From Camellia lanceoleosa (Eukaryota; Streptophyta; Magnoliopsida; Ericales; Theaceae), in contig CM045762.1 in the NCBI GenBank assembly GCA_025200525.1, positions 108,598,734 to 108,662,733 on the forward strand: a stretch of 64,000 bases of DNA, read 5' to 3'. Below, piece by piece: positions 12,261-23,299 of the stretch (positions are counted from its first letter, which is position 1; each line of letters starts with the position of its first letter). Made by a program: the position numbers and the translations under genes. Below the pieces are notes generated by a model. It saw only the letters and a list, made by a program, of their open reading frames with translations, had not been told where the DNA came from and did no database searches.

Positions 12261-12899
12261 CGTGTTTGGGTGAGTCGAGCTAGTGCGGTGTGCGTGCATG
12301 TCGTCGGTCCTAAGCAGTGTCGATTATGAGTTTGTCTACAATCAACTACAAATGCGAGACATCGGAACTAAGCGATTAATGGGTTGATTAGCTATGGCGA
12401 TTGACGAAATCCTACATTGCGAAAATAAAGACCGAATGTTACCTCGGTGGCGCGAAGACAAGTGAGAGGCCGGCTCGCAGCGGCTCCGGATCCAAAGCCC
12501 TATCGGCCCGGAAGTGGCGAGTCCGTCGAGTGTTAACGTGAATGGCGGCGATAGGTCGCCCGGATCGAATGGCGCTCGCTCAGCGGGAGAGCTCGACCGG
12601 GGTCCATCTCATGGTCGGGAGTCCCGACATGTGGAACATCATCGGCCATAGCGGTGGAGATGAGAAAATAGCGAAAAAGGGAAAAGCGGGCGAATCTGAA
12701 AAGTCAATGACAAAGTCAACCCAGGAGGGTCGGAAATGGCGGAAGGGTTGAATGTGAAAGACACGAGAATGAAGAGAAAATCAAGGGAACAAGTCGAAAA
12801 GGAAATGGCGAAAAATGCACGAAACAAAGTTTTGTTCGATTGAAAATGTCCAAGCGGCGAGTATCGCGAATCCGGCGAAAACAAAGCGTGAAAGCAGCG

Positions 12900-13180
12900 A
12901 AATCGATGAAAAAGTGAGGGAAAACACTTTGGAGAGGGAGAGCAAAGATTTTCGGAGGAGGCAAAGTGGGGGAAATAGGGTTTCAAACCCTATTTTAAAA
13001 GGCCCAAGGTGAATGGCAGAACTGCCCCCGATTAGCAACTTTTGGCCGGTCGGCACTATTTTGTGCCGGTCGGCACAATATTGTGCCGATAGATGAGTTT
13101 ATGCAGCCGGTGGTAGCCGGTGGCCACCCCACCCAGCCGGTGGTGTTCCCAAGGCCCTGTTTAGGCAAGTTGAGGAGTTT
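12900..13180 (-). promoter_or_regulatory. Inverted LTR-like segment upstream of the antisense gene
   Basis: On the minus strand, 13180 to 13020 resembles the element's own LTR at about 1095-1215. Both have CACCACCGGCTGG, then GGCCACCGGCT, then copies of the GTGCCGG(T/A)CGGCAC motif in the same order. It lies just upstream of the first exon-like block of the antisense gene, where a promoter would be. The promoter role is inference. Confidence 0.5.
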
Positions 13181-13429
13181 TGGGTTTTCATAGCTCAAGA
13201 AAGTGCAAGAAAGTGCATCCCCGATGCTCAACCGGCCTCCGTTTTGACTTCGGACCGTCTCTACTGTGCGTGACGCTCAAATTCAAGCGAAGATTGTATC
13301 CTTTTGTCTTTTATAAGATTCAAAAGTTGCCCCGTGTGCGTCACGCGCATCCATCACATTGTCCGGCGCATCGTATCGCGCCATCTTGCACGTCCCTTAC
13401 GACTTGCGCCGTTTTGCATTGTCGTATGG

Positions 13430-14290
13430 CATGCGTGTCATACTCTCTCATTTTGCATTTCATGTTGATCCACGTGAGGTGTACTACTTCACGTGTTTCA
13501 TTTCGCATTTCATTGCATCTCGAGGTACGTGTGCCTCATTTTGCATTTCATTTTCCATCAAATGAGGTATCGTGCCTCATTTTGCATTTCGTCGCATCTC
13601 GAGTGCGTGTTAGCCGTCTTGCATTTCATTTTGATCCACGTGAGGTGTACTACTTCACGTGCTTCATTTGCATTTCATTTTGATCCACGTGAGGTGTACT
13701 ACCTCGCGTGCTTAAATCTTGCATTTCGCATTCCATCGCTATTTCGCGCACCTCGAGTTTGACCGATGCAGCGAGACCTTAAACACGTCACGGTCTAGAG
13801 ACCTTAAATCGCCGAAGGTGCAAAACCTTTGGCGCATGCATTGTTATGTATCATCATCTCGGCGCGTTGCCGCGCATTTTGGAACCATGCACCCATCCGA
13901 TGCAGCAAGACCTTAAACATGTCTGGTCTAGGAGACCTTAAATCCTCGGGAGGTGCGAGACCTTGATTGCACTAAGTTGCCCTCATTGCATTTGGCATGC
14001 ATTTCATCGCGCCGTTTGGCGCACCCCCATTGCACTCCATTTTCCATCCTTTGAGGCACGCGTACCTCATTGCACTCCATTTTCCATCTTTTGGAACACG
14101 CACGGTCTAGGAGACCTTAAATCCTCGGGAGGTGCAAAACCTTCGGTGCACTAAGATGCACCTCATTGCATTTTGCATGCATTCCATAGCGTTGTTTTGC
14201 GCATCTCATCGTTGCCCCCTGGTCTGGCGAGACTTTAAACACGCACGGTCTAGGAGACCTTAAATCCTCTGAAGATGCAATTCCTTCGGT
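13430..14290. repeat. Repeat-rich 3' untranslated region of element A
   Basis: First part (13430-13740): repeated 'tttgcatttcat(t)' with 'gatccacgtgaggtgtactac' seen three times. Second part (13770-14290): repeated 'cggtctaggagaccttaaatcctc' with 'ggtgca-aaccttcggtg', about 130-170 bp apart. Element B has a different array at the matching position. Open frames here are products of repetition. Confidence 0.75.
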
Positions 14291-15000
14291 GTTTGTCGTG
14301 CGAACGACTTTCGGTGGCTGGTAAAGCCACCCGTCTGTGTTCTTGATAAGTTCTAGAAGACCAAGCGGGACGGTGAAAACTAGAGTTTAAGCGGCTTATG
14401 CCTAGAACATAAAGGTTGAATTTCGAGACTAAAGTCTGGTTTAAATACCGGGGTATACCCTCGGCGAAATCGTATGGAAGCCCCATAGGTTGGTAGGCGT
14501 GTTTACGTCTCAGTGCGGATACTGAACCAACCTAGTATGTCGCCCCGTTGGGAGAATAGGGAAAACTGCAATCGCAGCCATTGCATCAACATGCATCCCA
14601 CGCATCATTTGTAAATATTGCATATGTCATGCATTTCAAAACAAAAACAAAACAAACCCATGCATGTGTCATGCATTTCATTGTAATGTAGTGTATATAT
14701 CATGCATTTTTTGTAAAACACCTAGTCCAGTGCATCGTAGCTTGCATGCATCCATTGCATCACCTCCATCTATGGCTTGCACCTTTCCTTGTTGAGCTTG
14801 GTCTGGTATGCGCCCATATCTTTCGTGTCGAAACACAGTTGTCGAGCTTTTGTGTCCGAGCCTTGAGGGTAGCGGCACCGCTTCTGTGTTAGATACGGCT
14901 TGTATGCGTGCATGCCTTTCCTAGGCAAAATACGGTTTGGCCCGTGTGCCATATCCATTGTATCCATTTCTATTGCATTATAGTTGCATGCATTCACTGC
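14291..15000. other. Element A 3' region near the lost 3' LTR
   Basis: Matches element B 58260-59080, including 'gagactaaagtctggtttaaatacc' and 'ggatactgaaccaacctagt'. Element B continues ~550 bp further to its polypurine tract; here the gap intervenes. No gene is seen. Confidence 0.6.
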
Positions 15001-15100
15001 NNNNNNNNNNNNNNNNNNNNNNNNNNNNNNNNNNNNNNNNNNNNNNNNNNNNNNNNNNNNNNNNNNNNNNNNNNNNNNNNNNNNNNNNNNNNNNNNNNNN
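15001..15100. other. Assembly gap (100 N)
   Basis: A run of exactly 100 N, usual for a gap of unknown size. Element A's 3' end and 3' LTR (several kb by comparison with B) are missing here, and possibly the first exon of the AER gene. Confidence 0.97.
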
Positions 15101-15725
15101 CTTGGGCTTGTTTATTAAAATTTAATGAGTCGTTTCAGCTCGTAACGGCAAAAAATTAATCTAACCGAAGTTCGAACGAGTTTCTTAATCGAGCCGAAGC
15201 TCGAGCTTGTTCATGAACGCTCGTCATTTGCAACTTATCAAGTGGCTGAAAAATTATTTTTTTCCGTATGAGTGCATCTCAAGATCATAAATAAATAAAA
15301 GAAGGGTAAATTACAAATACACATTTGATATTTGTTTAAAATATGAATTATTTTATATGATTTCAAAAATTACAAATATTTTTCATGTTCGAATTTTTTA
15401 TTTAATAAAATTAATTAAAAAAGTGAAATTTTTAATCTGCTTAATTATACAATAATAAAATTATTCAATTATTAATTAAAATAAATTTTAATATTATTAA
15501 AAACTCTTAACTAACTTAATGCTTTATTAATAAAATGATATATTTATTATAAAATTAAAAAAATTTTTATGAGACATAATATAATTTTTAAAATTATAAA
15601 AAATAATTTATAATTTAAATAAATTTATAGAGGGTTTATATAATTTACCCTAAAAAGGAGTTAGGGAGATGGTACCGACGCTAGTAGTATTGTATTGTCA
15701 AAATCGAAAGTAAGTTAGAACCGCA
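15101..15725. repeat. AT-rich flank with a possible small MITE (15304-15650)
   Basis: 15115-15235 carries 'gagccgaagctcgagcttgttcatgaacgctcg'-type text common in plant repeats. 15304-15650 is very AT-rich and bounded by GGGTAAATTA and TAATTTACCC, a short inverted repeat; a target duplication is not clear. The right flank ends with agaaccgca (15717-15725), the left target duplication of the next element. No AER exon is found here. Confidence 0.4.
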
Positions 15726-17321
15726 GGCCATTTCCTTAATAAGCCAAAATAGTTTGGGAATTTCAAACTGCCTAGTTTTGAAAGATTTCCAAAATAGGCT
15801 AAATCGCTGTTCACAATCGCGAAGTTCAACACTTTTCTAACCATTTCCCGTGAAAGCTAAAGTTAAATTGGCCGTTACATTTAAAAGCGAAATATTAAGA
15901 ACTCGCGTTAGAAAACGCGAAGTTTGATTAATTTTGGTTTTGATTTGAACTCGCTTCAGAAAACGATTTCATCCCAAAAAGTTTTTCATTGAACTCATTG
16001 CTTGAAACCCATGAAGTTCATCAAAAATTTATTTCTTCCAACTCGCTTGGGAACCACGAAGTTCATCCAAAAACTTTTAATATATATTAAAATCTTATCA
16101 ATACAAAACATAAGCCGGTAGCTTAAATGACCATGCCTTGCCTTCCTGGGTTCAAACTCACGCTAGGCTTCCTTTTTTTTTTTTTTTTTTTTTTTTCACT
16201 CACTCACTTCTATACTTTATATATTTATTATGTAATTTTTATCAAAAAGTAAAATATTTGTTTGGTTAATTAAAAATTTTTTTTATAAAAACAATTTTTT
16301 TCAAAATGTCAGAAAAATATTTTTTAAATATTTGAACATTTTTTTTTTTATTTTTTTTGATGCACCTTAGTTAATGGTATGTAAAAATTAAAAAAATTGT
16401 GAAAAAATATTTTAAAAAAATTGTACTAAAAAAAATACAAAAATGCAAAAATATTTTTTCTGTATATTTTTGTATTTTTAGTATTTTTTCAAAAAAATAT
16501 AGTCAAAAAAATATTTTTTCTCAGATATTTTTGTATTTTTAGTAATTTTTGTAATATACTCAAAAAAATATTTTTCAGATATTTAGTGTATATATTTTGT
16601 ATTTTTGTATTTTTTTGAGTATATTTTTTGAAAATACTAAAAATACAAAATATATTTTTCTCAGATATTTTTGTATTTTTAGTATTTTTACGTAGAAAAT
16701 ATACTTCAAAAAATATTTTTTCGTAAAATATACTCTAAAAAAATATTTTAGTATTTTTATTAATTTTGAAAAATATTTTTTCTATATATTTTGATAAAAA
16801 ATTACATAATAAATATATAAAGTATAGAGTGAGGAGTGAAAAAAAAAAAAAAAAAGGAAGCTCATGGAGTTTTCTAACCCACGCCCAAAGCAAGGCATGA
16901 CATTGGTCTACCATTTAAGCTATCGCTGTTTTATGTTTTGTATTGATAAGATTTTAATATATATTAAAGTTTTTGGATGAACTCGTGGTTCCAAAAAGCA
17001 GTTCGTAAGAAATAAATTTTGATGAACTCGCTGTTTCAAACAAATGAGTTCAATGGAAAACTTTTTGGGATGAAATCATTTTTCCAAAGCGAGTTCAAAT
17101 CAAAACAAAATTAATCAAACCTCAAGGCTTAACCGCGAAGTTGTTAATGAAACTCGCCAGAATAAATGAAGTTTAACTTTGCCTAGCTTTCACGGAAATG
17201 GTTAGAAAAGTGTTAAACTCAAGGACAGAACCGCGATTTAGCCTATTTTGGGAAATCTTTTCAAACTAGGGCTTAGTTTGGGAATTCCCAAACTATTTTG
17301 GCTTATTTAGGAAATGGCCCT
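15726..17321. mobile_element. Foldback Mutator-like element with ~480-bp inverted arms
   Basis: The left end GGCCATTTCCTTAATAAGCC mirrors the right end GGCTTATTTAGGAAATGGCC, and the match runs inward through most of 15726-16200 versus 16840-17321. For example, 'aaaagattt-aatatatattaaa' and 'gatgaactcg' parts occur in both arms in mirror order. The 9-bp agaaccgca occurs at 15717-15725 and again at 17322-17330, the duplication size made by Mutator-like transposases. The centre (16200-16820) is AT-rich and has no coding potential. It is non-autonomous. Confidence 0.85.
16112..16199 (+). other. tRNA-like (Pol III box A/B) relic in the left arm
   Basis: 'TAGCTTAAATGA' resembles a box A, and 'GGTTCAAACTC' ~30 bases later resembles a box B. 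A run of over 20 T follows at ~16171. The mirror copy in the right arm (about 16835-16925, minus strand) has the better box A, TAGCTTAAATGG. It is too diverged to be a working tRNA. Confidence 0.45.
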
Positions 17322-17392
17322 AGAACCGCACTGGTTTTTCGCTTCATGGATGCCTCATTCTAATTGATTTGTAGGTTTTAATTGTGATGTGA

Positions 17393-18105
<713 letters not shown>

Positions 18106-18575
18106 CTGGGATCGGGATCTCGCCAAGACCTTATAGAAACCATACCAAGCAGTAAATACACACCCACACACAATGAGACACAATATTTTACGTGGTTCTA
18201 CCAATGCCTACGCCTACGGGAGAGTAGCCTTCACTATACCAATTTGGAGATTACAGAAGATTAAATTAGAGAAGGAGCTCACACTCTCCTCACTCACTCT
18301 CTCCGCCTCTCGCCACACCGAGGAGACGGCCCTCCGCCTCACATCTCACCCTCACCGATATGCTCACTCTTACACTTGCTCTCTCTCCTTTAGTTTCCAA
18401 CACCTCCTCCATTTATACACAAATGGGAGGAGGAAGAAGACAATGGCTCAACCACCCCACTCCCTAGTGGGTTCACTCAAACCCATTCCACTCTCTAGGT
18501 GGGAGCTCCATTTGGTGGATTAGTGGTGCTATCACCCTAAGTGGTGCACCTCATTATGGGGTGATATTTCTAACA
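18106..18575 (-). repeat. Copia 3' LTR (intact length)
   Basis: Plus-strand text runs from 'ctgggatcggg' to 'gatatttctaaca'. The first bases differ from the other LTR's TGTTGGGATC start, so a few terminal bases are changed. It contains the uninterrupted 'tccaacacctcctcc', which is the empty site for the CACTA insertion in the other LTR. The polypurine stretch (minus strand GGGTTGAGGGTGATT) lies next to it at 18576-18590. Confidence 0.85.
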
Positions 18576-20836
18576 AATCACCCTCAACCCATATGAGGTG
18601 ATTCACCGCACACACCGCCGCTAATCTTGTTACGCCTAAAAATTCAAACATAGTCTTCATCTATTCACCGAGACGCCAGATCCCCGAAGCTAGAGATAAT
18701 ACACCGAGATACAAGAGGAGCAGGAATCCTACATCCTCAACTCAACTCACACCACTCTCGACGGAGAGAACCTCGCTACTATCTCCCACATCTCTTTCCA
18801 CGCCTCGCCTCTGATGTCTTCACTTGCTATGCTTGAACTTGCGTAACCAAGATATCCGACACCCTCGATTGGATGTCCGCACCGCCGATGCACTTGATCA
18901 TATACATTACCTTGCAGACCGGCTATTGGAGCAATAGAAAACTCGTTGTTTATCCCATCAACATCCTCTCGCCTTCTTTGCCGAGCTTTTCTAAACTATA
19001 GACCTTGCCTTCGTGACCGCCGAACAACCTCCTAACGCTTCCATACGCCGTTGTCCGTGCTCAGGCAATCCTTGATGTGATGTCCAAGATTGATGGTTGA
19101 CAAGAGTTCCATCTGCCAAAGCATCGCCGCCTATGCACCGCATAGTGCCCGCACTCCATGGCTTTTTGGTCTCCCGCCAAGCTCGCCGAGAGATCCGTGA
19201 GATCAACTCTATCCTCCGCCGCCATGGAAGAAACCGCCATAGAAGAAAAAGACTTGCCACTCGCTGGCGCACTCTGGCGCTTGTCTCAATTTCTCCGTTC
19301 GAAGTTCCCGTGAACTTTCAACAACCCGCCATCGCACCTCTCGGGCGCCTCAGACGATACTCTACCGCACTTTGCACTATCAAGACGCTCAAGATTTGTG
19401 CCTCGCACTTAGTATGCCTTCTCGCAACTATTGTTCTACACGCCCACATACCACCAAGATTTACTGTGATACAAGAGTCCAACACTACAAAGATTTCGAG
19501 CTCGAATCAAGCCAAATCATCTATCCGCTGATGAATGATCTTCTTCGATTGAACCAAACCCTTCGATGACGCCAACAACCGTGAAAGTTCCCAGAAAGAC
19601 CGTGGGGTCACACTTGGCCCCACTTAAGAACCGCTCCTTAGACATCGCTTTTTGATGTAACTTTCCTAGACATTGCTGATCTTGAGATAATCATACCGCA
19701 ATCCTCTCGATTGCCCTCGACCAATCTCGATCTCCTTGATCTCGCCATCAAGCCCGATTCCTCCGGGTCTTCAATGATCTATCTCGAGTTGTACTTGGTT
19801 GTCCAACTGTTAGAATCTACCCATTCTAACCTCTTCAAAGGACTCGCCAGCTGCTCCACAATATCCCAAGAACCTCCTTCGAAAGTATCAAGATGACAAA
19901 CTCCCATGTTTTGACAATCTTTCCAAACCGCTCAATTTCACTATTCTCGACTCTCATGCTACGCGTCTTAACGGGTCCGATTAGCTAGGACCAACTCACG
20001 ATTTTCGGGACCTCACCAAAATATCCCGAAAAGTCAATACACCACAATTTTTCAAAAATTTGAGGCCAAATTGCAATTTCGAGTTCAGGAATATTCTCAG
20101 ATACCAACAGTAATATTCCGCCCATCGCACTGATGCCGCCCGCCCCTTCAATCGCTTTCTTTTACAAACTCCGCTCTCCAAAATCGACCGCATAAATGTG
20201 TCCTAATACTCCAAATAGTTCAAACCACTATCGATCGCCAAAATGGACTCCAAATGGCTTAGATCAAGCCAAAACATTTTGTACGCCAGACCGCGGCCGC
20301 ACCATAGCCGCCAAGCATCGATCCTCTCGGCCGCACCTTTGCTCGCAGAACATCGATCTTTCCGCCTCGATGACGTGGCAGATGACGCCGCATGCAGATC
20401 GTCCATCGCGTGCCACGGTCGATGACGGCCGGCCGCCACGCGCCGACCGCCGCCACGCGGGCGCTGACTTCGCGATCCATTGATCGATACGCGGCGCCCC
20501 TTGCCGACGATCGTCACATTTAGCGCTGCAGTGATGCACGCCGCTACGCCTTCCACTCGCTTCTCCTTCACCAAGGCTGCTGGCCACGCGTGAAATGACG
20601 CTACGGTTTCTCCTTCGCTGGGCGCGGTTCGAGAGCGACTCACGCCACCTTCTAGGGGCGCGTGAGGGCGCGTGCGGTCTCCGATTGGGCTCTGCTTTAC
20701 ATTTCTATAATCCTCTCGCCGAGCCCTTGCTCCTGGTATGCTCAAAACTCGATTTCGAGCAATTCGATTTCTGGGCAGATTCGAAACAGCACGGGTTTTG
20801 GTTCCGAAACGCCACCGACGAGGCTCTGATACCACT
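18576..20836 (-). other. Copia element interior, no recognisable coding domain
   Basis: Minus-strand frames exist (for example 20203-20835, 210 residues), but none shows a gag knuckle, protease or polymerase motif. The longest frame simply starts at the primer site. Base use is GC-rich near 20280-20700 and mixed elsewhere. Its origin is unknown; a captured or rapidly diverged leader is possible. Confidence 0.6.
20822..20834 (-). other. Primer-binding site, initiator tRNA-Met
   Basis: Minus-strand TGGTATCAGAGCC, the standard complement to the 3' end of plant initiator tRNA-Met, two bases inside the LTR edge at 20837. Confidence 0.9.
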
Positions 20837-21590
20837 TGTTGGGATCGGGGATCCTGCCCAAGATCTTATAGAAACCATACCAAGCAGAAATACACACCCA
20901 CACGCAAGGAGACACAATATTTTACGTGGTTCGGCCTCAATGCCTACGTCCACGGGAGAGTAGCTTGCCACTATACCAATTTGGAGATTACAGAAAGATT
21001 AAATTAGAGGAGGAGCCCACACTCTCCCCACCCCCCCACCCCCCCGTCTCCCTCGCCCACACCGAGGGAGACGGGTCTCACATCTCACCCTCACTGATAT
21101 GCTCACTCTTTACACTTGCTCTCTCTCCTTCAGCTCTCCAACCACTACAAAAAAAGAGTTTTTTATGACGTAAGTTTAATCGTCAAGAATGCCCCTGGTT
21201 ATCGCTAATACTTTTTGCGACGGTATGGGGGGGTCGCGACAAAGGGGGTTGCAAAAGAGCTTTAGCGACGGTAAAAGCCGCCGCCATTAGTTTCGCGACG
21301 AGGGTGCCTTTTGCGACGGCACTTTTTCGTCAGCCAATAATGGAAAAATATTTGCGACCAGACATAGTCCCGCCGCTAAAAGTGGGTTTTTGAGATCAAG
21401 AACATTACCGCCGCTAAAACTCGGCAAATTATAACTATTGGCGACGCGAACGCCTACCGCCGCTAAAGGTTTCTTGTCAATTAGATGTTACGCCTTTTAT
21501 GCGATCAGACAGTGCCGCAGAAAGTTTATTATCGCTTTTTATGACGGTTCTTATGCCGCCTCAAAAAAAAAAAAAAACTCTGCTCGTAAA

Positions 21591-22050
21591 TTATTAAAAA
21601 ATTAAAATAACTCAGATAAATAAAAATAACTATAAAAAATCCAAAAATTACGTAATAATATAAATACATACATAAACAAAAATTGACAAATAATGAAAAT
21701 TAATAATATTGTTCCATTCATAACAATACATAAATAAAAATTCACAATAAAAATTATGCCACTACTTAACGTCAAGATAATACATACATAATGTTGCTCA
21801 CAAATTTAAATAACATAAATCAAAATCAAAATCAAAACCAAAAGTTTTCGCCTTGATTCGCTCAGGTTACAAAAACAAAAATTGGTCATAATCTTTATAC
21901 TCGCATTCCGTATAGCCAACCGCTACTCAGAAATATCTGAAAACAACAAAATAAAATAATTAAAAACCATATAATGGTGTTAATATTTTAATTACGTAAA
22001 AATATAAAAAAATTGACTACTATATAATTAGAAAGATAGTTTAGTAAATA
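21591..22050. other. AT-rich spacer in CACTA 1
   Basis: Mostly A/T with no repeat structure or open frame I can support. Confidence 0.6.
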
Positions 22051-22059
22051 ATTTTGATC

Positions 22060-23105
22060 GACAAATCCTGCTCTAACTCCCAAACCGAACCCGATTCAAG
22101 CCCCGCTTCTCCCACAAGTCTTCGCATCTAGGCGGTCGGTGTGCCAAGTTTCAGGCTAAACCGACGCCAAGCAGGATTTTGGGGCGCACTCAATTCAAGT
22201 TTAAGGAAGTAGTTTGCCTAAAGTGAAATCTGCTTTAACTCCCAAACCGAACCCGATTCGAGCCTCTTTCTCCTACAAGTCTTCGTGCCTAGGCGGTCGT
22301 GGTGCTAAGTTTCGTGCTAAACCGACGCCGCTTGGTGATTTCTGTATGCTAACACTCGAATTCAAGTTTCTTAAGGAAGTAGTTTGCCTAAAGTGAACTG
22401 CTCTAACTCCCAAACCGAACCCGATTCGAGCCCCGCTTTCTCCCACAAGTCTCTCATGCCTAGGAGGTCGTGGTGCAGTTTCGTGCTAAACCGACGCGTT
22501 TGGTGATTTTGGGACGTTAACGCCAATTCAAATTTATTAAGGAACTAGTTTGCCTAAAGTGAACCGACTCTAACTCCCAAACCGAACCCGATTCGAGCCT
22601 GCTTTTCTCCCACAAGTCTCGTGCCTAGGCGGTTGTGTGTGCTAAGTTTCAGGCTAAACCGACGCTGTTTGGTGATTTTGGGCGTTAACGCCAATTCTAG
22701 TTTCTTAAGGAACTAACTTGCCTAAAGTGAAATCCGGCTCTAACTTCTAAACCGAACCCGATTCGAGCCCGCCTTCTCCCACAAGTCTCTCGTGCCTAGG
22801 AGGTCGTGTGTGCTAAGTTTCGTGCTAAACCGACGCTGTTTGGGATTTTGGGCGCACGCCGAATTCAAGTTTCTTAAGGAAGTAGTTTGCCTAAAGTGAA
22901 ATCCGGCTTAACTCCCAAACCGAACCCGATTTGAGCCCGCCTTCTCCCACAAGTCTCTCGTGCCTAGGAGGTCGCAGTTAAGTTTCAGGCTAAACCGACG
23001 CTTTGGGATGTTGGGGCGTTACCGCGTCGAATACAAGTTTATAGAGGAACTAGTTTGCCTAAAGTGAAATCCGCCTCTAACTCCCAAACCGGGAACCCGA
23101 TTCGA
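22060..23105. repeat. Tandem array, ~165-bp unit, about seven copies
   Basis: Each unit carries 'ctcccaaaccgaacccgatt', then 'tctcccacaagtct', 'cctaggcggtcg', 'gctaaaccgacg', and 'gtttgcctaaagtgaa'. Units start near 22075, 22234, 22407, 22572, 22745, 22910 and 23078. Small indels differ between copies. Confidence 0.9.
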
Positions 23106-23299
23106 GATAAATAGAATATGAATCCCCAGTAGACTAAAATCAAAACCATAGAACACGTGTTCAGGGCATGGCAAAACAACAAAAGCACAAAAGATCCAAA
23201 TGTAAATAAGACAAAGAATTAGTTCACCATTTGCACTTTGTCACCATGTATTGTCAAGCAGAAAACCATTCATGGACAACCATTTAAAGCATCACCTCT

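Larger units (their letters stand above)
9310..12660 (-). pseudogene. Antisense plant-mobile-domain-like (PMD) gene remnant inside element A
   Basis: Read on the minus strand, several exon-like blocks resemble the aminotransferase-like plant mobile domain found in MAIN/MAIL proteins and in transposable elements. Near 12430-12660 a block resembles a PMD N-terminus. Near 11400-11560 a frame-shifted run reads RWWDTTDSFHL followed by MTMTPYDFSMLT and GGGDPI, like the family's 'W.P.T.TFHL..GEMTITL.D..ML' core. Near 11090-11300 RRALATLYGYM resembles the 'aLa.LYraL' helix. Near 10700-10860 a run resembles the 'WAYe.fP' part. GC content is higher than nearby, and introns hold their own tandem repeats. 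Frameshifts split each block, so it is a pseudogene. Some Tat elements (Grande, Retand) are known to carry antisense frames between pol and 3' LTR, which fits its place. A profile search is needed to confirm. Confidence 0.55.
894..15000 (+). mobile_element. Tat/Ogre-like Ty3/Gypsy element A (3' LTR missing at gap)
   Basis: The 5' LTR starts TGTAGACACCCC at 894. It is followed by a primer-binding-like site near 4555, damaged gag, a pol stub, an antisense gene and a repeat-rich 3' region. The order and local sequence match element B at 40173-63933 over many blocks: 4580-5000 to 44590-45010, 6670-7030 to 49900-50290, 8350-8570 to 56380-56600, and 14220-14580 to 58240-58590. Main differences are that A carries an extra ~4-kb antisense block (about 9.1-13.3 kb) and lacks B's nested solo LTRs. 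All coding sequence is interrupted, so it is non-autonomous. The 3' LTR expected after ~15 kb is absent; the N gap starts there. Confidence 0.8.

Noticed and set aside
16112..16199. Functional tRNA gene
   Set aside because: Box-like motifs are present but no complete cloverleaf or acceptor stem can be drawn by eye; kept only as a tRNA-like relic.
20203..20835. 210-residue minus-strand frame in the Copia interior as a gag protein
   Set aside because: It begins within the primer-binding site and shows no gag knuckle or other retroelement motif; GC-rich sequence explains its length.
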